Part shown: piece by piece, positions 10,256 through 28,100 of the stretch
How the letters are laid out: every line of letters begins with the position of its first letter
Position numbering within the stretch: the stretch's first letter is position 1
NCBI GenBank assembly: GCA_005281725.1
Contig: SSBO01000011.1
Span: forward strand, 287,725-333,803
Reading direction: 5' to 3'
Source of the DNA: Wuchereria bancrofti
Lineage: Eukaryota > Nematoda > Chromadorea > Rhabditida > Onchocercidae
DNA length: 46,079 nucleotides
The notes under the pieces: generated by a model
Database searches by the model: none
The model's input: the letters and a program-made list of their open reading frames with translations, nothing else
Told to the model about the DNA's origin: nothing
Program-made: the position numbers and the translations under genes

Positions 10256-12059
10256 ATGGCACGAGCTCCAGTAAGATTAAATGTTTACGATATGGTAAGT
10301 TTCCATTAATTTGTTTATTCAGTACCACTCTTCTTTTTTTTGACTAATTCTATTACATAAATGGTTTTCTGTGAAAGTTTTGTTAAAAAATGATTTGTAG
10401 TTTGGAATTGATTGATTTTATTCGTGGCTTATTTGATATTTTAACATGCACAAATGTGCAATATTCAAATGTTACAAAAAATTTTTTCCTTTTCTTACCT
10501 GTTTCAAGGGATGGAATTTAGCATCTTCATATATGAGTGGAATTCATCAAAAGATTTGTGAGAGAAAATTAAAGATGAGAAAGCTGGACTAATTGATGAT
10601 TGATGTTTCAGTTAGATTGCAATATATTTACTGTGGTCCTTTTTCGGTTTTTGTTACAAAATCTAATTGTTGGATATTTGAATTTAATTTGCTACTTGCT
10701 ACTTGAATCTTGCTGGTTTACTTTTAAATTTCATTATTTTAGTACTGGTTGAACGATTATGCTTCTACTCTTGGATTTGGAGTGTATCATACAGGCATTG
10801 AAGTATATGGTATTGGTAAGTTTGATTTTTTCCAAGAAATCAAATTTATTCCAGATAATTTAATCTACTTTCACTAAAACTCAACAATCATCTATTATTT
10901 TTAAAATTCAGTTTCCAAATTAATTTGTTAAGAAGTTCTCTTCTTTTTTGTTTATTATTTTTATTTCAGAATATGCTTATGGTGGGCATCCTTTCTCATT
11001 TTCTGGAATTTTCGAAAATTCACCAAAAGATGCAGAAGAGTTAGGGGAGAATTTCAAATTTAAGTGAGTAATTTTATTCAAAATTTACATGGTATTTGTA
11101 TCTTGTGATTAGTTACAGGTACTGTGAAAATTGCTAATAAGATTATTTTCTAAAAAACAAGTGCCTTCAGAGAAAGTATCCCTATTGGAGAGACCGACTT
11201 CAGTGCTACTGATATAAGACATCTTATCCAGATGTTGGGAAGTGAATACAGAGGCGACAAATATCATTTAATTTCAAAAAATTGCAACCATTTCACAGCT
11301 GCTTTGGCTAAGGTATGTAATAAGTAGTTTTATTTAGTTCTTTTTCGAGTAACCTTAGGTTATCAAAAGATGATGCAAAATTTTATGGTAAAATGAAAAA
11401 TGGAAATACATGAGTCGAAAGGAGTGTCAATGGAGGCATAATCGTGAGTCGGAAAAAAATAAAATATTTTATAATCTTATCAAGTTTAACTTCATATTTT
11501 AATGTAGCATATGGTCTGCATACGAGATATTGTTAAAGAAACATTTCAAACAGTGGAAGAAATGTTATTCAAAAAGAAAAAAGATGAAACTTGCATAAAA
11601 TAAATATGAACCAGTCAATTTTTAAATGAGTAGAAATTAGATCATGATGAAAAATCTCACTCTTTGTAACTCAAACAAATATAAAATTACCATTTCAGTT
11701 TAATTTTTACAACATACGTATGGTAACATTTTAGCTTACCTAATAATTTATAACTTTTACAATTGTAACAGCTATTTATTTCATTTTAGACGCTAACCGG
11801 GAAAGAGATACCCTCATGGGTAAATCGACTTGCTACCGTATCAAGTTCGATACCGTTTTTGGAGCGTTGTTTGCCTAAAGAATGGTTAACACCGGTGGCA
11901 TTACAGCAAACTTTGGAAGAAAGACGAAGAAGTGGGAATTATAGTTCAGCATGTATTGAACGTGATCAGGAAACTACTGAACAATCAAGCAGCATGGGAA
12001 GACGTGCTAGCTTGCCGCTTAGTGGCAGCATCGGTCAGCTGTCTTCTTGCATGCTTTAA
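10256..12059 (+). CDS. DESI2: DESI2-like PPPDE deubiquitinating/deSUMOylating isopeptidase
   Basis: A cysteine isopeptidase that removes ubiquitin-like modifiers; the family is cytosolic. Exons are 10256-10294, 10743-10815, 10970-11063, 11171-11312 and 11790-12059, giving 205 residues. The PPPDE fold covers about residues 5-150. YHTGIEVYG contains the catalytic His (H29) and SKNCNHF contains the nucleophile (C107). Other family marks are [25 protein letters not shown] and [13 protein letters not shown], all close to vertebrate DESI2. The ATG at 10256 gives [13 protein letters not shown], the usual family start. The Ser-rich tail after residue 160 is lineage-specific. All exon phases agree. 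Two further 3' exons (11508-11603 and 12714-12943) could give other C termini. Confidence 0.95.
11508..11603 (+). CDS. DESI2: Candidate alternative last exon of DESI2
   Basis: It follows an acceptor TTTTAATGTAG in phase 0, the phase left by the 11312 donor. It is open for 31 residues ([20 protein letters not shown], then [11 protein letters not shown]) to TAA at 11601. AATAAA overlaps the stop (11599-11604), so the transcript could end here. The resulting 147-residue isoform would keep H29 and C107 but lose the conserved [12 protein letters not shown] region and end in a lysine-rich tail. No homologue of this tail is recognised. Confidence 0.5.
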   Translation, partial: HMVCIRDIVKETFQTVEEMLFKKKKDETCIK

Positions 12060-12713
12060 CTTGCTTTTGTTCTGTTTGTGTTTCCTTTTTTTAGCAAAAA
12101 AAAATCTCTTTAAATTTTAAGTTATAAGAGAAGTTGAGATATACTATATTGTGATTATGATGTTGTATAGATTGCAACAATCCTGAATAGCTATTGTTAA
12201 CGTAATATATGCAATTAGAGGATTTCTTGATTACATTCTTTTCATTTCTCTCAATAATATTGTATTAAATTTTGAGTATTCGTTAAAAAAAAGAAAAAGA
12301 AATAACAGTGCATTAGTTTTAATGTGATAGTTTATTGGATCCCTTTATTCCATTTCCCACATTTTTCTTTTTTCCTTTTGTTTAACTGGGAGTTGAAGTT
12401 ACTTGAGTTCGTAGCCTATAAATTGTGTAGTATGCGGATTTGATATGACTATCGGCTAAATTCTTGGCTGTCAGAGTGTTGGTCAAATTGGTTGTGACAT
12501 TTTTGTTACTTTAAAATATTTTCCTGTCAAGTTTATTCTTTGTAAGTTGAGTTAATTTAATTACTCCAAAGAGGATCATATAATTGTGTGAAATGGTATA
12601 TTAATTTTATTAAAAATCATATTTGTTGTGCTATTGTTGATATGAATTAGTTCTTCAAATCTTTTGTAAAATTTAATCTTTGTAGAATACAAGTTTAAAT
12701 TCAAACATTACAG

Positions 12714-12943
12714 AAGCAAAATTATCAGCTGGTGGTTTAACGACGAATTATTCATCTTCAACAAATCTTCTGAATGCTACTGATACAGTGCGATCGTTTA
12801 GTCCGGTGCCACAGTTATCAAAAATTTGGAATTCAATCAAAAATTTTACTACTGATAGCACTCAGTCAACAGCAACAACAACAACAACTGCCGTTTCTTC
12901 ATCATCCAGTTCTCAGTCCGTTCATGAGAAATTGAGAAAGTAA
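12714..12943 (+). CDS. DESI2: Candidate Ser/Thr-rich 3' exon of DESI2
   Basis: Open and coding-like for 75 residues (AKLSAGGLTTNYSSSTNLLN, later LSKIWNSIKNFTTDSTQS), ending VHEKLRK with TAA at 12941. It can be entered after ACATTACAG (12713) in the right phase from a weak donor ATCG/GTCAGC at 12033/12034, replacing the last residues of the 12059 form and giving about 273 residues. Entry at 12686 (TTTGTAG) would need a phase-0 donor such as TGG/GTAAAT near 11819. Codon use and lack of stops suggest a real exon; the exact joining is uncertain. Confidence 0.5.
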
Positions 12944-15757
12944 AATTGCTACATCATTTGCATTCAGCTAAAAGCCTTACAATTGATATTGCCCTTACTC
13001 TTTTCCTTTCAATTAGTAAATTTATCTCTGATTTCCATTTTGAAAATATATTTGCTGTGCGAATTCTTTTAAGTATATTACGAAGACTTGAAATGAAATA
13101 TTTCAGATGAGACTCTTAATATACATTCGAAAATTACTAATTAATTTTAAATCAAAAAATTATGCTTCTGCTTATATAAAACATATCATGATTTATTTTT
13201 AGCTAAATTGTTAATGTCTTCTAAGTTTTTTTTTTTCTTGTCAAAGGATTCCATTTTCTCTTTTATCCAATTTCTCGTCTAGTTAAAACTAGATTGCTGC
13301 ATTAGTTTAATTCTTTGGTCATTGTCATGCAATGCCTTTTAGTTTTATGCCTTAAACAATTTATTTTCTTATAATTTTTTAGCTTTTTATTTTTTAATTC
13401 TAGCAATAGATTAGTATTGCTTTTTACTAGATTATATATGCATTTTTTTTTTCTGTGACAACAATTTTTCATACGAAATATTTTTTTTTCCGAAAAAATC
13501 ATGAATGCAGAAATTGTTTGTTGTTCAGTTCCTTCGTTACTATTTTTAACTACGGTCTCATTTTGTTGCCTTATTTAATTCCGCAATCAATCTATCCTGA
13601 AAATCAGGATTGCTTGATTAATGCAATGTTTAGTTAATTTTAGAAGTGATAAATCTTCTCACTATTATCTCTAAATTCATTTGTATCATTCATATATGAT
13701 TTAAACTTTTTGAAGTTCATTCATTTAATTAAGAATACAAATCCGTAATTTTTTTCCGAACAATGATTGAAACTACTATTTCATCAATGTCTCACTGTAA
13801 TTATTACACTGGCAGTGTTGAGGTCTTCTTTTTAATGTGCTTTCAATTCTTTTTTTTTTTTTTTGTATCTGCTTCATCATACTTTCTAATTTGGCTACAG
13901 TTCTCCTAAACTTTTCAATTGCACATTTTAAATTACTAGGTATAATTACTAGGCATATTTGATTTTGCCTCTTGGTCTATTTTTTATTTTTTTTTTCATC
14001 AATTCTATTTCAGTTTATCAGCATAGAAAAATTAAAAAATTCCAGTCTTTTGTGAATTATTCCATTTAAAAGTTTTTTCTCCTTTTTTTTTGAAGTTTTA
14101 TTCCTTCATTAATAAATTTTTCAATTTGTTTGAACATTTGTCTTTATTCTAAAATCGATAGAAATGCTTCAAATTTAATTTGAGCGGTAATTATAATCTC
14201 ATTTAAGATGTTAAACTTTATTAATGCAGAAGTAAAACTTTTTTTATAATAGAATATTCAAAGATTTAAAGGATTGTAGAATTAGGGATGAAAAAAGGGA
14301 AATTTTGCGATAATTGATAATGTGATAAATTACCGTGGCGTAATTTTTGGATAACAAATATATATGTATGCCAAGTTGAGATTAATTCGTTTTATTTGAT
14401 TTCTTACTTTGATTAATGTTAATTAGCCTCTAAAAAATTCATTTTTTTTTTTTTTTTTTTTTTTTTTTTGTATTTGTATACATGCAGAATGAATTATTTA
14501 AGATTAGACAGTTGAGATTGTGAAAGTTTTTCAATGATATATGATCATGTCATGAACATATATTATTATTAGCTTTCAATCAATTTATCTCTTTAAGAAA
14601 AGAAAAATTTCCATGTGGAATTAATTCGGTCTCTTTTTTTTCTTTTTGAACTGTATACCTTATTGATGTATTTTCTACCTTCTTTTTTTAAAAAAAAAAG
14701 TATATATATATATATATATTGTGCCACTGAAATTCTTTTCAAATGCCTTATTAAAAAATTCAAATATATTCACATCAATATTTCAAACGAATGAGTGAAA
14801 AAAATATGCACTGATTAAATGACAAGATGGTTTGAAGATTTCTTTTTTTCTTTTATTAGCTTCAAATAGCTTCAAAACAGCTTCAAAACATCATTGATCT
14901 CTGGTCAATATAGATAGAGCAAAGAAAAAGATATGGCCTGGAGAAAGAAAGAGTAGATAGAGAGTGTTTTCATAAACTGAAATTTTTAAAAGAGAGAAGA
15001 AAAGAAAAACATCCGTACTCATTGAGTTACGTTAATGTCCATTGAAATCAAAGGATGCTATCGTTTAATATTTTATCTTGCATATATTATTAGGGTGTAT
15101 TTGTATTCAGGTATTGAATTATTACTAATTGTTTTAAATGATAAAGTAAACAGTTAATTATTACTATCCGTTGCAACTTCATTTTTATTTTTCATTAATT
15201 AGGACTTGTGAAAGATATGGAAGAATTAATTAAATTTAGAAATTAAGGATTATTTCAGGATTAAATAATAAAATATTAGATAATCATACATTATAGTTGT
15301 TTAGCAATTTTTAACTTTTAACTTTGATTCATTGAATGAAATTTCTAAAACAACAGAAAAAAAGGATGTGGAAAAAAGTCAGCTAAATTATAAACAAAAA
15401 ATTCATAACAAATAATTTAGGTCATATTTAATCTTAAAATTAAATTAATCTTATTTAATCATAATTTATATCTTTAAGTAAAATAACCAAATAATTTCAA
15501 TTTTATTCAAATTTTGCATAATGCTTAATTCGTCAACATCATATGACAAACAATCTTTTGTTAATATTATGATATGCAAATTTAAATATAAAATTGTTGA
15601 TAATGTATTTGTTAGTTACACGTAATAATTTCACATTTAATTTCATTATTTGGTTGTATTTTAAGATATCTAAATCAGTTGCAAACTGTGTATTATCAAT
15701 TATCAAATCAGATGCTATTGTGATAACATACCGGGCACACCTGTCTATTTTGTGATA
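12944..15757. other. Intergenic, no gene seen
   Basis: A/T-rich with short simple repeats: a 28-base T run at 14442-14469 and a TA run near 14700-14720. Short ORFs here (for example 13302-13502 and 15539-15787 on the minus strand) show no family features. The stretch probably includes the DESI2 3' UTR and the carrier promoter. Confidence 0.6.
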
Positions 15758-20057
<4,300 letters not shown>

Positions 20058-21061
20058 ATTTAAAAGTAATGCAGAAAGTGAATTTCATAACCTTTCTTTT
20101 TTTATTTTGCATCTTTGAATAATTCACTAAATGAACGAAATATTAGAAAAGTTATTTAAATTCAAATTTCAACCGTTATTTTAATTATTATTTTACATTC
20201 TTATATATGGCAATAATATTGTCATTATCATAACTAATGATAGTGAGTAAATATCAAAACTGATGTGACTTAAGGCAAATATTTGCTAGAACAGATTAGC
20301 ATATAACTAAGATATGTTATCATTAGCTATGCTAACATATATCTATTTGCCTTATCACTTGAACACCTTACCACTGTTTAAATTTACCAATCTTATAGGT
20401 ATGAAAAACATTTCAGTGTAATCCAAATATTCATCAAAAAATTCAATTATTAACGTTTTTATCAATATAAATAACTTATCAGTACAAATAACCTTTTAAT
20501 TATTATTACTTGCAATAATTTAATTTTTCCTCCATTACTTGCTTCATTTTTTAGGATAATAGGATGAAGACAGCAATCAATTAATCAATCAATCAACAAT
20601 CAGTGATATTCATTGGTCATTATTAAATGTATATTTTTATTATTGTTTGTAATTTTTAAGTTTGTATAAACGAAAAACAAACAAATCAAGAAAAAAAACA
20701 AAATTGATTGATTTGTTTTTATTTTCAATTAATTTTTACTATAATCAGTTTATGCTTTAATATACGCAAATGTATAGACATATTTTATTGATTGCATTTA
20801 TGATTGTTGTAAACAAATCATAGAATAGCTAATGATATGATAGAAGCAATGATTTGTTGTTGCATAAATTTAAAATTAAAATTAATTTGATTAAAATGAA
20901 ACGTTAATATAGTATTTAATATTTTTTCCATTTATATTTTTAGTTTCAATCTGATTAAAATCACTTTAATTATATGAGTAATTAAATAATTAGTTTTTTA
21001 AAACAAATAACTTAAATATAAAACTCCTACTTAACTCTCATAGCCGACCGGGTCACAAATG
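20058..21061. other. Carrier 3' flank and intergenic region
   Basis: No coding exon seen. The only distinct structure is a nested inverted repeat at about 20262-20358. CAATCAATCAAT simple sequence occurs near 20575. Confidence 0.6.
20262..20358. repeat. Nested imperfect inverted repeat
   Basis: Outer arms TAAGGCAAAT (20271-20280) and ATTTGCCTTA (20345-20354) are exact complements and continue outward with GTGA/TCAC after a bulge. Inner arms TTAGCATA (20296-20303) and TATGCTAA (20328-20335) also pair. It is about 95 bases overall, possibly a remnant of a small palindromic transposon or a structured RNA. Confidence 0.7.
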
Positions 21062-21143
21062 GGCGAGATGGCCGAGCGGTCTAAGGCGCTGGTTTAAGGC
21101 ACCAGTCTCTTCGGAGGCGTGGGTTCGAATCCCACTCTCGTCA
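21062..21143 (+). tRNA. tRNA-Leu (AAG)
   Basis: A complete class II cloverleaf of 82 bases. Acceptor stem GGCGAGA pairs with TCTCGTC (one G-U), followed by discriminator A. The A box contains TGGCCGAGCGGTCTAAGG. Anticodon stem CTGGT/ACCAG closes loop TTAAGGC, so the anticodon is AAG (Leu, CUU/CUC codons). There is a long variable arm (CTCTTCGGAG), and the B box GGGTTCGAATCCC forms the T arm. There is no intron, and the 3' CCA is not encoded, as expected in eukaryotes. Confidence 0.97.
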
Positions 21144-22197
21144 ACGGTCGTAAAACCACGGCACCCCTTTTTTTCTCAAGAAAAAAAAAAGAAATGTCGC
21201 ACAATTGTATATCAAAGCGAACAACTATTTCTTTAATTTCAAATAGTGTCATAATATAATGAGTGGTCTAATACATCCGTGAATTCTGTAGGCTTTTTAT
21301 TGCTTTCAACTTTTTTTTTAAAATCTTTTTAAATTTCATTCTTTCAAGTTATTAAATTGTTCTTGAATTGTTTACGGATATTCTAACAAACACAAATTTT
21401 TTGCGGATCAAATATCTTGTCAGCACCGCTTCCTTATTTTTTTTTTAAAAAATAAATTCTTTTTCAATCACATTTTGGACATGAAAGACCTATTTTTTCA
21501 TTCATTATTTATTATATTATTGCTATTATTATTATCATTATTATTAATTATTACCAAATAGCAAATGAATGAAATTTCATTAAAAGTTTTCGCGAATTCT
21601 AAATATTCAGGATGATATTTATTATGAATTTTGAAAAAATTTCAAGTAAAAAACACACACACACACATAGTTGGACGGCAATGCAATGTTGTCAACAAAA
21701 AATGATTGAAATATTATTTTTCGGAAAAAATAATTTGAAAAATTGAATTAAGATATTACTGAGTGTGAAATAGAAATATATAAAATATTCGCACTCATAA
21801 AGTAATGAAAAATTGAAAATATTGAAAAAGTAAATGGTTGCAATGCTTATTACTGATTCTTTTCGAAAATCATATGAAATCACTATAAAAAAAAAAAAAA
21901 AAAATTACTTTAAAATTTACTTTATATAGCAAAGCGATACGTATAAACTAAATCCTAAATAATGAAAAATAATTGAAAAAAAAAAAAATTTATAACCATT
22001 TAAATGGGACAAAACATTTGAAAAATCAATGAAACAAAAAATTTATATGAATAGATTGATTCATTTGATGATTTTTATTGCTAGAAATTTTTAAAATATA
22101 CATTGTTAGTATTTTAATATTCTAATGCTATGATTTATTTCGCATTTCACAAATTAATTTCGATCAATTAATTTGATGTCATCAATTTTAGTTTTAT
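21144..22197. other. Intergenic between tRNA-Leu and globin gene 3' end
   Basis: No gene seen; A/T-rich with ATT and CA short repeats. On the minus strand an AATAAA (22079-22074) lies about 120 bases beyond the globin stop codon and is a likely polyadenylation signal. Confidence 0.6.
21168..21174 (+). terminator. Pol III T-run terminator of tRNA-Leu
   Basis: Seven T residues, about 25 bases beyond the tRNA 3' end. Confidence 0.75.
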
Positions 22198-25100
22198 TCA
22201 TTTTTGTTTCATTTGTCTATCAATATTAAGTTTTTTCAATTCCACTCGTAGCATTAGCTCCATTTCATAGCCAAATCGTATTTGATTAGAAATAAATTGC
22301 GCCAATATACTCCAAGCACTGATATTCGCCGAAACCTATGCATATTTTAATGAGCATTTCAATTTTTCATTCAATTTTTTTTTTTTTTTTAATTCAAAAT
22401 GCTATAAATTTATATATCTTTTATGAAATCTGTTTGCCTCATTTATTCATCCTAACTAATTTATGTAAATTTATTTATCATCGATAATTATAACTTCTTA
22501 AGTTGAAAAATAGCGCAATTGTTACATATGAATTATCAAAGATGAAGTGAAAGTGATAGAAAAAATTATGAACTAAATTAGAGTTCGATGAATGATTAAT
22601 AATCAATTTTAATATTTCAGAATAATTTGTTTCTTTCATTCAAAAAAAAAGAAAAGAGAGAATTAACTAAATAAACAAAAAAAATAAATAAATAATTATA
22701 AGAAGTAAACATAAACTTTGAACCTGTGAAAATAAACTCCTCGAATTTCGTTTTTCATTTTCCAACAATGCATCGTCAACTGTGAGATTTTTTTTCGACG
22801 CTATAATTTTAGCACTATAACAATTTTAATTAGCATTAAATCAGATTCATTTAATTATTAATTAATATATAAACTATTTTTTTTGTATTTATTAGTTTAT
22901 TAAATTGAAAATTTTACTATAATTTAAACAATAATTATTAATCAAAAAAATTTTGTCAAATGACCAAAATTTTTTTTTCATGCAATTATTACAATTTATT
23001 TTACAGTTTTTTGAAATGTAAAAAAATTTTATTAAATGATTAAAATTTTTTTTTCATGTAATTATTATAATTTACTTTGTAAATTCTGAAATGCAAAAAA
23101 AAAACAAACAAATAAACAAAAAAATTGGTACATTAAAAGGACAAAAAAAAGGAAAAATATATATACTTAAAAGTTTTTTTCCTTTTTTTTCCTTAAATTT
23201 TATCCTATAATTTCATTTGCAAAATAAACAATTATAAATAATTGTGAAAAAAAAAAAAAAGAGAAAAGAATGAAATTTAGAAATATAACCTTTTAGTTGT
23301 TGTTTATTTAAGAATTCTTTTGCTGTTGTTGTAATTGCTGCTGAAAGTCGATCCCAATAGCTATGCGGAATGGATGCATTAAAATAACCGTACGTAATAT
23401 CTTCGTGATTTACGTACGCTGCGCCAAATTCTTGCAATCGATCAGCAGCTACAATTGGCTCTGCTAAATTGCGCATTGATTGTGATAATGCATGAGTGAA
23501 ACGCTGAAAAATAAAATAATTTTGAACCAAAAAAAAAAAAAAAAAATTGATGAATTTAACAAATTTCTAAAAAAAAAATTGATAAATTTAAATATTTTAA
23601 ATTTATAAATTAATAAAATTTTGTTTGGAACAAATTATGTTTCTTTTTCATTCATTAATTATATAATTTACGAAAATTCACATCGCTTTTTTGCTTTCTC
23701 ATTTTGCTTTTTATCTTTCCAAAAAAAAAAAAATTCAACAATAGTTTTTTTCTTTGTTTTATGATAATTTTTAATTGCAAAAAATTAAATCAATTTAATT
23801 GATAATAAAGAAGAATGAAAAAAAAAATTATCTAATTTTTTTTGTTAAAAAACTAAATAAATTTATCAGAAATTTGATTTATTTTTTTTTTTTCTATTAT
23901 TAAAATTAAAAGTTAAAATGAATGTGAGAAGTAAATGAAAAATATGAGAAAAAAGAAAAATGATTTCGGTTTTCTTTTTTTTGCTAAGTGAAAATAAATA
24001 TTTAATGGAATAAAAGATTATATTAGTCATTTAATATTTTGTTTTTCTTTTTTCTCTCCTAAAAAAAAAATTCCTTTTATTCACTCAAAAAAAAAAAGAA
24101 AAAAATTTAATAGTTTAATTTACTTTTGTCGCTATTTCAGGAGCATTTTTTGAAATAATAATAAAAACTCTCGTTATAAATGACATTTTGAAAATTAATT
24201 TCAAAAAAAAAAAATTACATTTTTTCATTTAACATTCAAAAGAGTGAAATTAATCGATCGTCAAATACATTAAATATATTGAATAAAGTATTATAGTATA
24301 TATGTATATCTATATAGAATTTAGAATTTAATCATAATTTTTCATAGAATTCTGTTTTTTTTAATTTTTAAATTTGATATATTTTCATAAAAATTTAGAA
24401 AATCACAAAAAAAAAAATTTTAATACAAACGTGTAATTGCTGGAATACTTTTGAAAATTAACTTAAATCATATTTTGAAATGCCCTGAAATCATTTTTTA
24501 TCATTTAATAATTAAAGAAGAGAAAAAAAGAAGTGAAAAAGGAAAATTAACATTTGATAAGAATTGTAATCAAATAATCACAGTAACATATTCTATTTAT
24601 TCTTTATTGTTGATAATGATATATTAATTCTATTAATAATTACTTAATTCGATTATTTGATTATCAATTTCAATCATTGCTTATTTAAATTTCGTTATAG
24701 TTCAAGAAATATGTATAATAGTTTAAAAAATTTTTTCTTTTTTACATCAATTGAATTGTTTTTTTTTTCTCATATCTCTTCATTTATTTAATAAATTATC
24801 ATAAAATAATTATTGAATTTAAAATTTTACTTTTTGACAGTTTTTTTTTCTTTCATTAATTTTTGTTCGTTAACTTATTCTCTCATTTTGATTATTTCTT
24901 TTTTTTCTTTTGCAATCATTTCTAATGCATTTTAAGCATTTATTAATTTTTGCTTACCTTTTTTTTTCCTTCTTCTTTAATAAAATTTTATTTTTAAAAT
25001 ATTCATTTAAAAGATAAAAATCAAAAATCAAAAAAAAAAAAAAAAAACGGTTATTAAAATTTTACCTGTGCATGTGTTCGAAAATTTACATGTTCTTGCC

Positions 25101-28100
25101 ATTGATTAGTACATTGAAGATGTTCCAAATTAATTACCACCAATAAATTTGGGTCACGTTCAAAGACTGTCTCAAAGACACGTTTTCCGAGATCAAATAC
25201 TAAAGCACGTGGTAATTGACGCCACATTGTTGTTAAGATTGCTTTTTGATGTGCGCTTAAACCCGTAATTTCACAAATATTTGATCGTCGTCTAGTACCA
25301 TCCATATATCTATGAAAGAGTTATTTCATTTTTTTCTAAAAAAATTATTTCATTTTTTTTTTTTTTTTTGTAATTTTAAAATTTAAACATTAAGGACAAA
25401 AGAAAAACAAAAAACAGAGATTAAAAAAACGACAAAAAATTTAATCATTTTTCAAATTTATTATTTATCATAAATTACTTCAATTTTTTTAAAAATTATT
25501 TCATTTTTTTTTTTCGTGTAATTTTAATTTACACTGTAAGAATAAAAAAGAGAAAAGGAAAACGAAAAACAGAGATGAAGAAAGAAAGCACAAGAAATTC
25601 AATTATATTCTAAATTTATCATAAATTATTTCATTTTTTTTTTTTGTAATTTTAATTTAGACTTTAAATATCAAATTTTTAATTTAAGCTTTAAATATTT
25701 GGAAGGAGTTTTTTTTGTTGTAACAACTGAAACATTTGAAAAGATAAAATTTAATGTAATACTTTAATTTCTATAATGATTATAAAATTTTGATATAAAA
25801 TTTGTACAAATTTTTTTGTGTGTACAAAAATGAATAGAAAATTATATAAAAACTTGGTATAAATTTTATTTTTATATCAAAACGCAGTATTAATAACATT
25901 TTTTTTAGAAATTTAATAAGAAAAAAATGATAAAAACTGGTAAAGTAGTACTTTTTAAAAGATTAAAATAGTCTACGTCTAAATTAGTAGCATTAATTAA
26001 TGCTGTTAATTAAATACATTCATTTTTAAAATTATGTTAAACATAAATTAGCATATAATTATTATTAAAATATTTGTTAGTATGGAATTTATAACTAATC
26101 ACAATATAAATAATACTTGAAATTATATAAAACAATTGTAATTACCTATATTTATTTATACTTAAATTTTTTATTTACTTAAAATTAATTTCATTTATTG
26201 AAGTATTTCTTCATTTCCTTTTTTTTTTTTTGAAATATAGTTGAAAAGAAAAAAAAATACTCGAATACCTTGGTTGTCCAGATGATGCACGAAATGATTT
26301 GCTACGATTTTTTTCAAATGAAACAATTGATGATTCCATTTCTCCCTCTTTTCGAAAACTTGACAATTTGCGTGAACTAAAATTTATTTTAAATTTAAAA
26401 ATTTAATTAACTTTTTTACATTATTAAAAATTTTATATTAATATTTTTTATAAAAATTAAAATTAAATTGTGCAATTGCAAAAAAAAAAGTATGAAATTG
26501 TCTTAATTCTGCCATCGTTTTTTTTTTATTAGCTAACGAAATCAATTAATAATAAAAAAAAAGCGATGAAAAGAATTTAACTTTTGCATTAAATTAGATT
26601 ATCTTCAAAAATATATTTAATTAACCAAAAAAAAAACTTTTACCTCACCTTTTACCTTAATTAAATATACGTAATTAAATTTCTCATCTAACTTCTTTCC
26701 TTTTTTTTGTTCTTCCTTTCATTTTCCTTTTATTTTTCCATTTAAGTAAAGTAAAAAAGAAGAAAATTTAATTTAATTGATTTAAGCAAAAGTTAAAAGT
26801 AAAATTAAAATATTGCAATGCAAAAATCTAAAACAATTAATCAAATTTAATTAGAATAAAAAAAACGAAGAATTAAAGAATCTATAAATTATTATTAATT
26901 TTTTTATTTTATCAAAAAAAAATAAAAAGTTACTCAAAAAATTTATTTTATATTTGTTGCAAAAAAANNNNNNNNNNNNNTGAAGTATTTCTTCATTTCC
27001 TTTTTTTTTTTTTGAAATATAGTTGAAAAGAAAAAAAAATACTCGAATACCTTGGTTGTCCAGATGATGCACGAAATGATTTGCTACGATTTTTTTCAAA
27101 TGAAACAATTGATGATTCCATTTCTCCCTCTTTTCGAAAACTTGACAATTTGCGTGAACTAAAATTTATTTTAAATTTAAAAATTTAATTAACTTTTTTA
27201 CATTATTAAAAATTTTATATTAATATTTTTTATAAAAATTAAAATTAAATTGTGCAATTGCAAAAAAAAAAGTATGAAATTGTCTTAATTCTGCCATCGT
27301 TTTTTTTTTATTAGCTAACGAAATCAATTAATAATAAAAAAAAAGCGATGAAAAGAATTTAACTTTTGCATTAAATTAGATTATCTTCAAAAATATATTT
27401 AATTAACCAAAAAAAAAACTTTTACCTCACCTTTTACCTTAATTAAATATACGTAATTAAATTTCTCATCTAACTTCTTTCCTTTTTTTTGTTCTTCCTT
27501 TCATTTTCCTTTTATTTTTCCATTTAAGTAAAGTAAAAAAGAAGAAAATTTAATTTAATTGATTTAAGCAAAAGTTAAAAGTAAAATTAAAATATTGCAA
27601 TGCAAAAATCTAAAACAATTAATCAAATTTAATTAGAATAAAAAAAACGAAGAATTAAAGAATCTATAAATTATTATTAATTTTTTTATTTTATCAAAAA
27701 AAAATAAAAAGTTACTCAAAAAATTTATTTTATATTTGTTGCAAAAAAAAAAAAAAAAAATGACGAAAATGATAGATAATAATGTTTCGTTTTCTTTTTT
27801 TTTTTAGCTATAAAATAAATGATTAAATTTCATAAAATTAAACAAATTTTTTTTTTGCTATTTTTAGGAATCATTTAAAGAATGTAATGAAAATTAAAAA
27901 AAAAAAAAATAAACGATAATATGATGACATTTAGTTATTAAATGATATTGTAATTAACTTTTTCTTCCTCTCTCTTTTACTCTTTCTTTCCCTCTCTCTC
28001 TCTCTCTCTCTCTCTCATTTTCTGTTTTATCATTTTTGTTCAATTTTAACTAAAAAAAAAAAAGCTTAACTTTTTTTCTACTATTTCTTTTCTTTTGCGT

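Noticed and set aside
27051..27158. Second globin exon 2
   Set aside because: Part of the 769-bp block duplicated across the N gap; counted as an assembly copy, not an extra exon.
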